64,000 nucleotides of DNA from Tsukamurella pulmonis (GTDB taxonomy: Bacteria > Actinomycetota > Actinomycetes > Mycobacteriales > Mycobacteriaceae): NCBI RefSeq assembly GCF_900103175.1, contig NZ_FNLF01000002.1, positions 434,001 to 498,000 on the forward strand, given 5' to 3'. A program made the position numbers and the translations under genes. Position 1 is the stretch's first letter, and each line of letters starts with the position of its first letter. The notes beneath the pieces were generated by a model. That model ran no database searches and was not told the DNA's origin. It saw only the letters and a list, made by a program, of their open reading frames with translations. Shown one piece after another: positions 18,322-27,325 of the stretch.

Positions 18322-19173
18322 TCAGAGCGGCAACGTCCACGGCTCGCGCGGAAGCCGTGCCGGATCGAAGTCGTCGAGCATCTCGCGCGGGGTGCGCCCG
18401 CGCAGCCCGAGGCTCGCGGCGATCTCCGGCAGCACGACCCCCGGCCCCCCGCGGTCGGCGAGGGTGACGGCACCGTCGCGCTTGGCGAGCCGGACGCCGT
18501 TGGGGCCCAGCACCATCGGTACGTGGGCGTAGGTCGGCGGCGGATCGCCGAGCAGCGTCCCGAGGTAGGCCTGCCGCGGCGCGGAGGAGAGCAGATCGTC
18601 GCCGCGCACCACCTGGTCGACGCCCTGCGCGGCGTCGTCGACCACCACGGCGAGGTTGTAGGCGTACGTCCCGTCGCCGCGCCGGAGCACGAAATCATCG
18701 ACCGCGCCGGTGTATTCGCCGTGCAGCACGTCGGTGACCGTGAACTCGTCGACGGTCGCGCGCAGCCGCAGGGCGGCCGGGCGCTCGCGCCGCCGTTCCA
18801 CCCGTTGCGCCTCGGTGAGGTCGCGACAGGTCCCCGGGTACGCGCCCTCCGGCGCGTGCGGCGCCGACGGGGCCGCGAGGATCTCCCGCCGGGTGCAGTA
18901 GCACTCGTACACGTCGAGCCGTGTCAGCGCCGCCGCGTACACGTCGGTGCGGGCGGACTGCCGCACGGGCGCTCCGTCCCAGTCCAGGCCGATCGCGGCG
19001 AGGTCGGCGAGTTGCCGGGCCTCGGCACCGCCGGCCACCCGGTCCAGATCCTCGACGCGCAGGAGGAACTCCCGGCCCGTCGAGCGGGCGAACAGCCAGG
19101 CCAGGAGCGCGGTGCGCAGATTGCCCACGTGCAGATCGCCCGAGGGGCTCGGCGCGTACCGTCCAGCAGTCAC
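18322..19173 (-). CDS. gluQ: Glutamyl-Q tRNA(Asp) synthetase
   Basis: A 283-residue truncated glutamyl-tRNA-synthetase paralogue that attaches glutamate to queuosine at position 34 of tRNA-Asp. It has the class I HIGH-type motif in [12 protein letters not shown] (about 7-18), a Cys-containing zinc insertion ([10 protein letters not shown] and later YPGTCRDL), and the KMSKS equivalent VRLAKRDG. It lacks the anticodon-binding domain, as expected for this family. The GTG start overlaps the upstream WYL regulator stop (GTGA), so the two are translationally coupled. Its presence near a TGT-containing gene supports queuosine-modified tRNA in this organism. Confidence 0.92.
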   Translation of the reverse strand: MTAGRYAPSPSGDLHVGNLRTALLAWLFARSTGREFLLRVEDLDRVAGGAEARQLADLAAIGLDWDGAPVRQSARTDVYAAALTRLDVYECYCTRREILAAPSAPHAPEGAYPGTCRDLTEAQRVERRRERPAALRLRATVDEFTVTDVLHGEYTGAVDDFVLRRGDGTYAYNLAVVVDDAAQGVDQVVRGDDLLSSAPRQAYLGTLLGDPPPTYAHVPMVLGPNGVRLAKRDGAVTLADRGGPGVVLPEIAASLGLRGRTPREMLDDFDPARLPREPWTLPL

Positions 19174-20138
19174 CGCTCCAGTTTACGAACGCCGCGCACG
19201 CGGCCGAGATTCTCGGCCCACCTTGCGACGTGGTCGAGCAGTTCCGCCGGCTCGATCACGGTGACGTCGGCGTCGAGCACCGCGATCGCCATCGCCGGCC
19301 AGTCCAGCGTGTCCGCCTCCATCCGCACGACGGTGCCGCCGGGCGTCTCCTCCAACCGGGCCCAGCGGCCGATGCGCGCGCGCACGCGCTCGGCGGGCGC
19401 GTCCACCAGCAGCTCGATCGAGTGCCCGGGCGTGCGCTGGCCGACGGCGGCGCGGACGTACGCCGCGGCGTCCTCGGCGGGGAGCTCGCGCGGACGGAAC
19501 CGCACTCCGGTTCTCGACGGTCCGCTGATCCGGTCGAGCCGGAAGCTGCGCCAGTCGTGGCGGTACAGGTCGTAGGCCACGAGGTACCAGCGCCGCCCGA
19601 GCGGCACCAGGCGCAGCGGCTCGGTGAGCCGCTCGGTGCGCGCGCCGTCGGCGGCGGTATAGCCGAATTCGAGTCGCTCCTCGGCCCGGCAGGCCTCGGC
19701 CAGGCCGGTGAGGATCCGCGGATCGACGGCGGGGCCGCCGCTCAGCGTCGCGGGCTGGGTGACGGCGCCCAGTGCCTCGACCCGCTTGCGCAGCCGGGGC
19801 GGCATCACGGCGGCGACCTTGCCGAGCGCGCGGACGGAGGTCTCGGCGATGCCGGCGATCCCGCCCTGCGCGGCGGTCTGCAGCCCGACGGCGATCGCCA
19901 CCGCCTCCTCGTCGTCGAGGACCAGCGGCGGCAGCGCGGCGCCGGCGGCCAGCTGGTACCCGCCGTCCACGCCGCGCGTGGCGGAGACGGGGTAGCCGAG
20001 GTCGCGCAGGCGCTCGATGTCGCGGCGCAGCGTGCGCACCGACACCTCGAGCCGGTCGGCCAGTTCGGAGCCCGGCCAGTAGCGGTGGGTCTGCAGCAGG
20101 GACAGCAGCCGCAGGGTTCGGGAGCTCGTGTTCGCCAT
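19170..20138 (-). CDS. WYL-domain transcriptional regulator (DeoR/YafY type)
   Basis: A 322-residue regulator with an N-terminal winged HTH ([20 protein letters not shown], about 6-25, then [19 protein letters not shown]) and a WYL ligand-binding domain around 140-200 ([20 protein letters not shown]). WYL domains sense nucleic acid or small ligands. I prefer the ATG at 20138 over one at 20159 because a 34-bp dyad (20146-20179) then lies fully upstream. It is divergent from a DinB-like gene and its stop overlaps the gluQ start. Likely autoregulated; the link to tRNA modification is by operon position only. Confidence 0.85.
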   Translation of the reverse strand: MANTSSRTLRLLSLLQTHRYWPGSELADRLEVSVRTLRRDIERLRDLGYPVSATRGVDGGYQLAAGAALPPLVLDDEEAVAIAVGLQTAAQGGIAGIAETSVRALGKVAAVMPPRLRKRVEALGAVTQPATLSGGPAVDPRILTGLAEACRAEERLEFGYTAADGARTERLTEPLRLVPLGRRWYLVAYDLYRHDWRSFRLDRISGPSRTGVRFRPRELPAEDAAAYVRAAVGQRTPGHSIELLVDAPAERVRARIGRWARLEETPGGTVVRMEADTLDWPAMAIAVLDADVTVIEPAELLDHVARWAENLGRVRGVRKLER

Positions 20139-20145
20139 GTCTTCC

Positions 20146-20179
20146 AGTGTGTTCTGCATTAAGGACAGAAACTGACACT
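20146..20179. promoter_or_regulatory. Dyad in the WYL/DinB divergent promoter
   Basis: The inverted repeat AGTGT-N1-TTCTG-N9-CAGAA-N4-ACACT sits between the two divergent starts. Position and symmetry suggest the operator of the WYL regulator, controlling both its own operon and the DinB-like gene. Confidence 0.5.
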
Positions 20180-20201
20180 AATCGCTCGTAGCCTTGTGTT
20201 C

Positions 20202-20732
20202 ATGACCGAGACCCAGAACATCTCCGCAGAGCGCAACGACATCCTCAGCTTCCTCGCCGAACGCCGGCATTTCCTGCGTTTCACCGCGCAGGGGCTGACG
20301 GACGAGCAGGCCGGCACCCGCAGCACCGTCAGCGAGCTGACCGTGGGCGGCCTCATCAAGCACGTGACCGAGGTCGAGAAGGGCTGGCAGGACTTCGCGG
20401 TGGGCAAGGGCCACGCGATGGACGACATCGACTTCGAGAACATCACGCCGGAGCAGCAGGAGGCTTTCGCGAACACGTTCCGCCTCACCGACGGCGAGAC
20501 CATCGAGGGTGTCCTCGCCGAGCACGAGAAGGTCGCGGCCGCCACCGACGAGCTGGTGCGCACCCTCGATCTTGACACGGCCTTCGAGCTGCCCGAGGCG
20601 CCGTGGCAGCCGCCGGGCGTGTTCTGGACCGTGCGCCGCGTCTTCCTGCACATCGCCGGCGAGACCGCGCACCACGCCGGCCACGCCGACATCATCCGCG
20701 AGAGCATCGACGGCCAGAAGAGCATGGGCTAG
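20202..20732 (+). CDS. DinB-family (DUF664-like) four-helix protein
   Basis: A 176-residue member of the DinB/YfiT-like four-helix-bundle superfamily, which includes metal-binding thiol transferases and many proteins of unknown function. Histidines at the expected metal positions are visible: LIKHVTEVEKGW (about 48) and HIAGETAHHAGHADIIRE near the C-terminus. The ATG at 20202 is chosen; a GTG two codons earlier is possible. It is divergent from the WYL regulator, a common pairing. Substrate unknown. Confidence 0.85.
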   Translation: MTETQNISAERNDILSFLAERRHFLRFTAQGLTDEQAGTRSTVSELTVGGLIKHVTEVEKGWQDFAVGKGHAMDDIDFENITPEQQEAFANTFRLTDGETIEGVLAEHEKVAAATDELVRTLDLDTAFELPEAPWQPPGVFWTVRRVFLHIAGETAHHAGHADIIRESIDGQKSMG

Positions 20733-20789
20733 CGGCCGGGGTCCGCGGGTCCGGTCCCGATGTCGGCGGTGACGCCTACGATCGGACAC

Positions 20790-21818
20790 GTGGACCTCCC
20801 CGTGAACCCGCCGCTGGATCCCATGCTCGCGAAGGCCGCCAAGGCCGTGCCCGGCGAGGGATACTCGCACGAGCCCAAGTGGGACGGTTTCCGTGCCCTC
20901 ATCTTCCGCGACGGCGACGAGGTCTTCATCGGCTCGCGCAGCGGCAAGGACCTCGGCCGGTACTTCCCCGAGGTGGTCGCGGCCGCGCGGGCGGAGCTTC
21001 CCGAACGCTGCGTGCTCGACGGGGAGATCGCCGTCGCCGTGCACCGCGAGGGCCGCAAGCGGCTCGACTGGGAGTCGCTCTCCGCGCGCATCCACCCGGC
21101 GGAGTCCCGGATCACCAAGCTCTCGGAGGAGACCCCGGCGATCTTCATCGGCTTCGACGCGATCGCGATGGCGGACGTGGACCTCACGGGCAAGCCCTTC
21201 AGCGCGCGCCGCCAGGTGCTCGTCTCCGCGTACGCCGGCACCGGGACCTGCAAGATCAGCCGCGTCACCACCGATGCGGGCGCCGCTGCCGACTGGTTCG
21301 AGCGCTTCGAGGGCGCCGGACTCGACGGGGTGATCTCCAAGCGGGTCGACGGGCACTACCTGCCCGGCAAGCGGGAGATGATCAAGGTCAAACACGCCCG
21401 CACCGCCGAGGCCGTGGTCATCGGCTACCGGATGCACAAGTCGCAGCCGAACGCCGTCGGCTCCGTCCTGCTCGGCCTCCACCAGGACGGGCAGCTGCTG
21501 CCGATCGGCGGCATCGGCGCCTTCACCGCCGCCAAGCGCGAGGAGTACCTGCAACTGCTCGAGCCCATGCGCACCGCCGAGTCCGTGCAGGGCGAGCCCA
21601 ACCGCTGGGCCACCCCGGAGAAGACGGGGGAGTGGGTGCCCGTGCGCCCCGAACTGGTCGTCGAGTTCGACTACGACCAGATGGAGGGAATGCGCCTGCG
21701 GCACACCGCCAAGTTCCGGCGCTGGCGACCCGACCGCGACCCGTCGAGCTGTGGCTACGAGCAGCTCGAGGTCCCCGTCACCTACGACCTCGACGACGTT
21801 CTGCAGGAGGGCGAGTGA
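20790..21818 (+). CDS. ligC: ATP-dependent DNA ligase LigC
   Basis: A 342-residue ATP-dependent ligase of the mycobacterial LigC type, sealing nicks in repair by adenylation of the lysine in motif I, EPKWDGFRA (Lys30). Further nucleotidyltransferase motifs (SRSGKDL, DGEIAV, DGVISKR, MIKVKH) are in order, followed by an OB domain ending in RRWRPDRDP. The GTG at 20790 gives the family-typical N-terminus VDLPVNPPLDPMLA. Its TGA overlaps the ATG of the Prim-Pol gene (TGATG). No Ku gene is in the window. The pair corresponds to Rv3731/Rv3730c. Confidence 0.93.
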   Translation: MDLPVNPPLDPMLAKAAKAVPGEGYSHEPKWDGFRALIFRDGDEVFIGSRSGKDLGRYFPEVVAAARAELPERCVLDGEIAVAVHREGRKRLDWESLSARIHPAESRITKLSEETPAIFIGFDAIAMADVDLTGKPFSARRQVLVSAYAGTGTCKISRVTTDAGAAADWFERFEGAGLDGVISKRVDGHYLPGKREMIKVKHARTAEAVVIGYRMHKSQPNAVGSVLLGLHQDGQLLPIGGIGAFTAAKREEYLQLLEPMRTAESVQGEPNRWATPEKTGEWVPVRPELVVEFDYDQMEGMRLRHTAKFRRWRPDRDPSSCGYEQLEVPVTYDLDDVLQEGE

Positions 21819-22915
21819 TGGCGAAGGCCCCGGCAGCCGAGGTGATCGTCCCCGGGCCCGGTGGCGATGGAGGTGACCGCGCCGTCCGGGTCTCGAGCCC
21901 GGACCGGATCATCTATCCCGCCACCGACCTCACCCCCGAGGTCTCCAAACTCCAGGTGGCGCAGTACTTCGCCGCCGTCGGCGAGGCGCTGCTCGCGGCC
22001 ATCGGCGACCGCCCCACGGCGCTCGAGCGGTGGCCCGGCGGCGTGCATCCCGGCGGCCGGCTCGCGCAGGGCCCGCAGGACAAGGACGCGGACGGCTTCT
22101 ACCAGAAGCGGATGATGAAGGGCGCGCCCGACTACGCGAAGACGGTGCGCATCGCTTTCCCGTCCGGTCGCCCCGCCGACGAGCTGTGCCCGTCGGAGAT
22201 CGCGATCCCGGTGTGGTGCGCGCAGATGGGCACCATCACCTTCCACCCCTGGCCGGTGCGCAGCGCCGATGTGGATCATCCCGACGAGCTGCGGATCGAC
22301 CTCGATCCCCAGCCCGGCACCGACTTCCGCGACGCGGTACGGGTCGCGGGCATCGCAAGGGAGCTGGCCGACGACCTCGGTCTGCGGGCGTACTGCAAGA
22401 CCTCCGGCAACCGCGGCGTGCACGTCTTCATCCGCATCGCGCCGCGGTGGGACTTCGTGGACGTGCGCCACGCCGCCATCGCCTTCGGTCGCGAACTGGA
22501 GAAGCGCGACGACGGGGTGACCACCGCGTGGTGGAAGGAGGAGCGGGGGACAAGGATCTTCGTGGACTACAACCAGAACAGCCGCGACCGCACCATCGCC
22601 TCCGCGTGGTCGCTGCGCGCGGTGCAGGGCGCCACCGTCTCGACGCCGCTCACGTGGGACGCGCTGGCCGAGCTGAAGGACCCGCACGAGCTCAACCTGT
22701 TCACCGTGCCCGAGCGGCTCGCCGACGGGAACCCGTGGGCCGACATGGACGACGTCGCGCACGATCTGACCCCGCTGCTGGAGCTGTGGGAGCAGCACCC
22801 CGTCGAGCTGAACTACCCGCCCGACTACCCCAAGATGCCCGGCGAGCCCCCGCGCGTGCAGCCCAGCAAGAAGGTCGCCGAGCACTGGGACGCCGAGGGC
22901 AACCGTATCGAGTAG
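21818..22915 (+). CDS. LigD-type primase-polymerase (Prim-PolC)
   Basis: A 365-residue stand-alone archaeo-eukaryotic primase-like polymerase, related to the polymerase domain of LigD. Such enzymes fill short gaps, preferring ribonucleotides, and work with LigC in excision repair. The catalytic motifs are visible: motif I DLDPQPG (Asp161, Asp163), motif II SGNRGVHVF and motif III VDYNQN. Its start overlaps the ligC stop by one base, so it is co-translated with ligC. The N-terminal 25 residues are Gly/Pro-rich and probably flexible. The call is firm. Confidence 0.9.
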   Translation: MAKAPAAEVIVPGPGGDGGDRAVRVSSPDRIIYPATDLTPEVSKLQVAQYFAAVGEALLAAIGDRPTALERWPGGVHPGGRLAQGPQDKDADGFYQKRMMKGAPDYAKTVRIAFPSGRPADELCPSEIAIPVWCAQMGTITFHPWPVRSADVDHPDELRIDLDPQPGTDFRDAVRVAGIARELADDLGLRAYCKTSGNRGVHVFIRIAPRWDFVDVRHAAIAFGRELEKRDDGVTTAWWKEERGTRIFVDYNQNSRDRTIASAWSLRAVQGATVSTPLTWDALAELKDPHELNLFTVPERLADGNPWADMDDVAHDLTPLLELWEQHPVELNYPPDYPKMPGEPPRVQPSKKVAEHWDAEGNRIE

Positions 22916-22963
22916 CCGATCGGGGTCCAGGCGCGGTTCACCCCGGTCTGGTAAGCACAGGGC

Positions 22964-24487
22964 ATGCGCTCGAATCGCCCTCTCGCCGCCGCCCTCGTCG
23001 CCGTCCTCGCGGGCGGCGCCCTCGCCGCCTGCTCCTCCGGGGGTGACGACGACGCCGCGAAGCTGGACCTCAAGACGGGCACGAACTCCGCGCTGACCAT
23101 CACCGCGGCGCAGCTCGCGGGCTTCGCGCAGGGCGGGGCGGTCGTGGACGTGAAGCCGACGCCCGACGGCACCGTCGAAGCGGCCAAGGGCGGCGCCCTG
23201 GTCTTCAAGCCCAAGGCGGGCTTCACCGGGAAGGTCGATCTGCAGGCCGTCGTCTCGCCGGCCGTCGCGCTGTACTCGTCCGACATCCCGCCGCTCGCCA
23301 CCGTCGGCGGCGTCTCGATCGACGGCAGCGGTTACGGCTCGTCGTGGACGCCCGTGCCGGGCGCGCAGGGCGAGTTCTACGGCCTCACCGACCGCGGACC
23401 CAACGTCGACGGTCCGGGCAAGGACGAGAAGGTCGCCGTCACGCCCGACTTCACCCCGCAGATCGGCCGGTTCCTGCTCGAGGACGGTGCGGTGAAGCTG
23501 CAGAGCGTCATCACGCTCAAGGGCCGCGACGGCCGCCCGCTCAACGGCCTGGGCGATACGGCCGCGCCGACCGGCGAGAAGATGCTCGACCTGGACGGCG
23601 GCGAGCTGCCGCCCGGCGACCACGGCATCGACTCCGAGGGCCTCGTCGCGCTGCCCGACGGCTCGTTCTGGGTGTCGGACGAATACGGCCCCTTCCTGAT
23701 CCACTTCGACGCCAACGGGCAGGAGCTCGAGCGCCTCGCGCCCGGCAAGGGCCTGCCGGAGGTGCTCCGCAACCGCACGCCGAATCAGGGCATGGAGGGC
23801 CTGACCGTCACGCCCGACGGGAAGCGGCTGGTGGGAATCATGCAGTCCGCGTTGAGCGTTCCCGGGCTGAGTGGCAGCGCCAAGGAGGTTCCGGTGACCC
23901 GCATCGTGGTGATCGACCTGGCGACCAAGGCGGTGCAGCAGTACGCGTACCCGCTCGACGATCCCAAGAACACCAAGAAGGCCGTCTCCGAGATCACCGC
24001 GATCTCCGACCGGGAGTTCCTCGTCGACGAGCGCGACGGCAAGACCGCGCCCAAGGCGAACAAGTCGGTGTACCGAATCAGCCTCGACGGGGCGACCGCG
24101 CTCGGCGAGCAGAACCCCGAGACCCTCGTCGGAACCGGCACCAGCGCCGAGGCCGAGGCCGCGCTCAAGGGGGCGGGCATCACGCCGGTCCGCAAGACGA
24201 TGGCGCTCGACCTCAGCGGGCTCGTCGACAAGCTCAACCCCGCCGGGAAGTTCTACGGCCACGACAAGGTGGAGGGCCTCGCCACGCTCGACGGCGGGAA
24301 GACCCTCTACATCGCCAACGACAGCGACTTCGGCCTCGCGGGGATCGCCGGCCCGCGGACGCCGTTCCAGCTCAAGGCGAAGACGCTGGCGAACGGCTTG
24401 CAGGACAGCCTGGAGGTGCTCAAGGTCGATACGTCGCGCCTGAACGAGCCCACCGTGGAGCGCACGATCACCGTCACCGTCGGGTAG
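22964..24487 (+). CDS. Esterase-like phytase-family lipoprotein
   Basis: A 507-residue predicted lipoprotein. The signal peptide ends in the lipobox LAAC (Cys near residue 23). Most of the mature protein, from about residue 95, is a beta-propeller of the 'esterase-like activity of phytase' family (PF13449-like), with FYGLTDRGPNVDGPG, GIDSEGLVALPDGSFWVSDE and KVEGLATLDGGKTLYIANDS as blade motifs. It acts outside the membrane, probably on phosphate esters; true phytase activity is not shown. An N-terminal Gly-rich region (about 40-90) looks like a separate small domain. It stands alone between ligC/Prim-Pol and an arsR gene. Confidence 0.85.
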   Translation: MRSNRPLAAALVAVLAGGALAACSSGGDDDAAKLDLKTGTNSALTITAAQLAGFAQGGAVVDVKPTPDGTVEAAKGGALVFKPKAGFTGKVDLQAVVSPAVALYSSDIPPLATVGGVSIDGSGYGSSWTPVPGAQGEFYGLTDRGPNVDGPGKDEKVAVTPDFTPQIGRFLLEDGAVKLQSVITLKGRDGRPLNGLGDTAAPTGEKMLDLDGGELPPGDHGIDSEGLVALPDGSFWVSDEYGPFLIHFDANGQELERLAPGKGLPEVLRNRTPNQGMEGLTVTPDGKRLVGIMQSALSVPGLSGSAKEVPVTRIVVIDLATKAVQQYAYPLDDPKNTKKAVSEITAISDREFLVDERDGKTAPKANKSVYRISLDGATALGEQNPETLVGTGTSAEAEAALKGAGITPVRKTMALDLSGLVDKLNPAGKFYGHDKVEGLATLDGGKTLYIANDSDFGLAGIAGPRTPFQLKAKTLANGLQDSLEVLKVDTSRLNEPTVERTITVTVG

Positions 24488-24512
24488 GCGCCGCGCAGAA
24501 CTCGCTTAACCC

Positions 24513-24540
24513 TTGACTTATATAAGCCTGTAGTGAAATA
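24513..24540 (+). promoter_or_regulatory. Promoter with ArsR-type operator
   Basis: TTGACT (24513-24518), 16 bp later GAAATA (24535-24540), and the 10-bp palindrome CTTATATAAG (24517-24526) overlapping the spacer. The start GTG at 24549 is about 9 nt after the -10 element, so the mRNA may be leaderless. The palindrome is a likely autoregulatory ArsR site. Confidence 0.6.
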
Positions 24541-24548
24541 CTCGTGAT

Positions 24549-24899
24549 GTGCACGCCTTCGACGTCCTCGGTGACCCCGTCCGCCGCCACCTGATCGAGC
24601 TCCTCGCTCGCGGGGAGCTCTCGGCGGGTGAACTGAGCGACGAGGTGCGTGCGCGTTTCGGGATCAGTCAGCCCGCGGTCTCGCAGCACCTGAAGGTGTT
24701 GCGTGAGGCCGGCTTCGTCGCGGTCCGCCCCGAGGGCGCGCGACGGCTGTATTCGGTGCAGCCCGAGCCCCTTCGGGAGGTCGACGACTGGCTGGTCCCT
24801 TTCCGTCACTTCTGGGAGCCGAAGTTGTGGGCCCTCGGGACCGAGATATCGCGCGGCAAGAAGGCGCGCCGATCGACTGCAGACAAGGAAGAGCAATGA
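24549..24899 (+). CDS. ArsR/SmtB-family transcriptional regulator
   Basis: A 116-residue winged-HTH repressor. The recognition helix segment is SQPAVSQHLKVLREAGFV (about 39-56) followed by the beta wing RRLYSVQ. There are no cysteine clusters for metal binding, so this is the 'regulator of SRPBCC/AHSA1 neighbour' class rather than a metal sensor. Its TGA overlaps the ATG of the SRPBCC gene (ATGA), implying a two-gene coupled operon. The GTG start is near a predicted promoter, consistent with leaderless translation. Probably autoregulated. Confidence 0.9.
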   Translation: MHAFDVLGDPVRRHLIELLARGELSAGELSDEVRARFGISQPAVSQHLKVLREAGFVAVRPEGARRLYSVQPEPLREVDDWLVPFRHFWEPKLWALGTEISRGKKARRSTADKEEQ

Positions 24900-25537
24900 C
24901 TTACGACATCGACGATCTCGCCGCGACCCAGCCCGCCGCGGTCACCCGCCGCGCCGAGGTGCGCGACACCGGCGAGGGGGACGTCCACGTCTCCGGCTCG
25001 CTCAGCCAGACCTACCCCACCGACGTCGCCGACCTCTGGGACGCCGTCACCAGCGCCGAGCGCCTGCCGCGCTGGTTCGCGCCCGTGACCGGCGAGCTGG
25101 CCCTCGGCGGTCGCTTCCAGGTGGAGGGCAACGCCGGCGGCACCGTCCTCGAGTGCGACGCGCCGCACCGCTACCTCGTCTCCTGGGAGATCATGGGCGG
25201 CACCTCGCAGGTCGAGGTCGTCGTCGAGCCCGACGGTGACGGTGCCCGCCTCACGCTGACGCACTCGGGCGAGAACGTGCGGGACTTCTACGAGCAGTTC
25301 GGCCCCGGCGCCACCGGCGTCGGCTGGGACCTGGCCTTCCTCGGCCTGAACGCGCTGATCACCACGGGTCAGGACCGCCCCGAGGACGCCGAGGCGTTCT
25401 TCGCGACGCCCGCCGCCAAGGCGCTCGTCGCCGCCGCGGCGCAGAGCTGGGCCGAGGCGAGCATCGCCGCCGGCGTGCCCGAGGAGCACGCCCGCGCGCA
25501 GGGCGAGCGGACCGCCGCCTTCTTCTCCGGCGAGTAG
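24896..25537 (+). CDS. SRPBCC (AHSA1-like) protein
   Basis: A 213-residue START-like hydrophobic-pocket protein. The N-terminal about 150 residues fit the AHSA1/SRPBCC fold (PTDVADLWDAVTSAERLPRW, LGGRFQVEGNAGGTV). The C-terminal about 55 residues are an Ala-rich helical extension (AAAAQSWAEASIAAGVPEEH). It is paired with the ArsR gene through an ATGA overlap, the standard arrangement for this class. Ligand unknown. Confidence 0.85.
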   Translation: MTYDIDDLAATQPAAVTRRAEVRDTGEGDVHVSGSLSQTYPTDVADLWDAVTSAERLPRWFAPVTGELALGGRFQVEGNAGGTVLECDAPHRYLVSWEIMGGTSQVEVVVEPDGDGARLTLTHSGENVRDFYEQFGPGATGVGWDLAFLGLNALITTGQDRPEDAEAFFATPAAKALVAAAAQSWAEASIAAGVPEEHARAQGERTAAFFSGE

Positions 25538-25541
25538 TCCC

Positions 25542-27152
25542 TCAGGCCGCGGTGGCCGTCACCACGGTCTCGTCCGTCGCGTCCTCGGTCGCCTCCGCGG
25601 CCGGCTGCTCGGTCCCGGTCGACGGTGCGGTCTCGGTCGCCGAACCCGCCGTCGCGGAGCCGGTCTCGGTCGCGGAGCCGGTCCGCTCGACGGTGCCGGG
25701 CTCACCGGTGCCCGTCGCCGCCGGGGTCCCGGACTCCGGCGCCGTGCTCTCCTGCGTCCCGGTGGTCGCGGTCGCGGTGGTCGGCTCGGTCGTGCCCCGC
25801 GTGGCCGTCGTGCTCGGCTCGACGGTGCCGCTCGACGCCGTCGTCGTCGGAGACGGATCCGCCTGCGAGGTCGTGTTCTTCACGAGCTGCAGCAGCGGCG
25901 ACTGCTCCGTGGTCGTCCGCTCGGCGGACGTCGCCGTGGCCGAGGCGGAGGTGCTCTTCTCCGCGTCGGTCGTGGCCGGTGCCGTGGGCTTCGGCGCGAG
26001 GTAGCGGGAGGCGTCGCCCGTGCCGGTCAGCGCCTGACCGACGCCCTGAATTCCGGCGCCGAGCAGGCCGAGGCCGAGGTCCAGCGGCTTGATGGCCGGG
26101 AACACGCCGAACGGGGTCGCGGCGCCGTAATCGCTGCGGTCGTAGCCGGTTTCGATGAGCACCCGCGCGACCGGCGAGACCAGGTCGACGAACGGAGTGA
26201 GCAGGGCGGTGGTGCCGGTGGCCTTGCCGAGATCGAGCAGCGGCAGCATGAGCGGGAGGATCTTCGCCGGCAGTGTGACGTAGCGGGTGTCGCCGCTGAC
26301 CTGGCAGTAGGTGCCGGCCGTGCAGTTCTCGGTGGCCGCGGCGACGGCGGCGCGGACCTCGTCGGGCGTGTACCCGATGGGCTGCTCCGACGGGGCGTCG
26401 GATCCCTTGGGAGAGAGCATCGTCCCGTGCACGTACCAGAACCCGACGAGCGCGTTGGCCGTGGCCAGCAGGTTCACGGGGTACTTGGGGAAGTCGGTGA
26501 CGCCGTCGTACTGGAAGGCCACGTCCGTCGTGTTGATCCTGCCGGGCGTGGTGGTGTTCGTCGGGGTGCCGGGGCCGAAGGTCACGTCGAGGATCGGGAT
26601 GTGCCCGAGGAACGACGGCCGGGTGAACAGGCCGCCGTTGGGGCGACTTGCGTTGCCGATCAGCACGAACGAGACGTTGTCCGGCACACCGCCGTTCTCG
26701 GCGAGCTGCTTCTTGACCGCGCTGACCACGGTGCCGCCCTGCGAGTACCCGAAGATCACGATCGGGGAGTCCGGATCGGTCGCGGCGTACTGCTCGTTCA
26801 GGCTCGTGACGCCGCTGCCGACCGAGTCGTCCCACTTCGCGCCCTCGAGGCCGCCCCAGCCCGGCAGCGGCACGGGCCAGAACTCGGCGATGTACGGGAC
26901 CGGCTTCGCGACGCAGTCCTCGGCGCCGCACGCACCCGTCGGCGCCACGTAGTAGCCGACGACGTTCTCCTGATAGCCCGGGACCTTCGACGGATCCTTG
27001 GTGCCGGTGCCGGGCACCACGAGCACGGTGGTCGCGGCCCAGGCCGCGGCCCCGGCGAGTGCGGTGCCCAGGGTGAGGGCGATCGCGCCGAGCAGCGCGA
27101 TGAGCCCGGTCACGAGGCGGCGGGGACGGGACGTCGATACGAACTCCGGCAT
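25542..27152 (-). CDS. Secreted PE-PPE domain serine hydrolase with Thr/Ser-rich tail
   Basis: A 536-residue exported protein. It has an N-terminal signal segment (GLIALLGAIALTLGTALAGA), then a PE-PPE (alpha/beta hydrolase) domain from about 40 to 390 with the nucleophile motif GYSQGG and an early VVPGTGTKDPSK. Mycobacterial homologues act as esterases or cutinase-like acyltransferases on cell-envelope lipids. The last about 140 residues are a low-complexity Thr/Ser/Ala/Glu tail. The ATG at 27152 is preferred to a TTG at 27173. It acts outside the cytoplasmic membrane. The 172 bp upstream show no other gene. Confidence 0.85.
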   Translation of the reverse strand: MPEFVSTSRPRRLVTGLIALLGAIALTLGTALAGAAAWAATTVLVVPGTGTKDPSKVPGYQENVVGYYVAPTGACGAEDCVAKPVPYIAEFWPVPLPGWGGLEGAKWDDSVGSGVTSLNEQYAATDPDSPIVIFGYSQGGTVVSAVKKQLAENGGVPDNVSFVLIGNASRPNGGLFTRPSFLGHIPILDVTFGPGTPTNTTTPGRINTTDVAFQYDGVTDFPKYPVNLLATANALVGFWYVHGTMLSPKGSDAPSEQPIGYTPDEVRAAVAAATENCTAGTYCQVSGDTRYVTLPAKILPLMLPLLDLGKATGTTALLTPFVDLVSPVARVLIETGYDRSDYGAATPFGVFPAIKPLDLGLGLLGAGIQGVGQALTGTGDASRYLAPKPTAPATTDAEKSTSASATATSAERTTTEQSPLLQLVKNTTSQADPSPTTTASSGTVEPSTTATRGTTEPTTATATTGTQESTAPESGTPAATGTGEPGTVERTGSATETGSATAGSATETAPSTGTEQPAAEATEDATDETVVTATAA

Positions 27153-27325
27153 GGTTCGCTCAGCTTTCGGCAAGGGAGGACGGACTACGCCGCTCAGCTT
27201 TGCACAGCCTCCACCAGCACGGCCCCGGATCGTGACCGGATCTCACAGAATTCACCGAGCCCTTGCGCGGACGTCACGCCGGCGCCTCTCACGTGCCCCC
27301 TCCGCTCCGCGATCGTCGCGCGGAA

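Noticed and set aside
18119-18340. 73-codon minus-strand frame between GlxA-like gene and gluQ
   Set aside because: Overlaps the start of another weak frame and gluQ; no ribosome-binding site or family.
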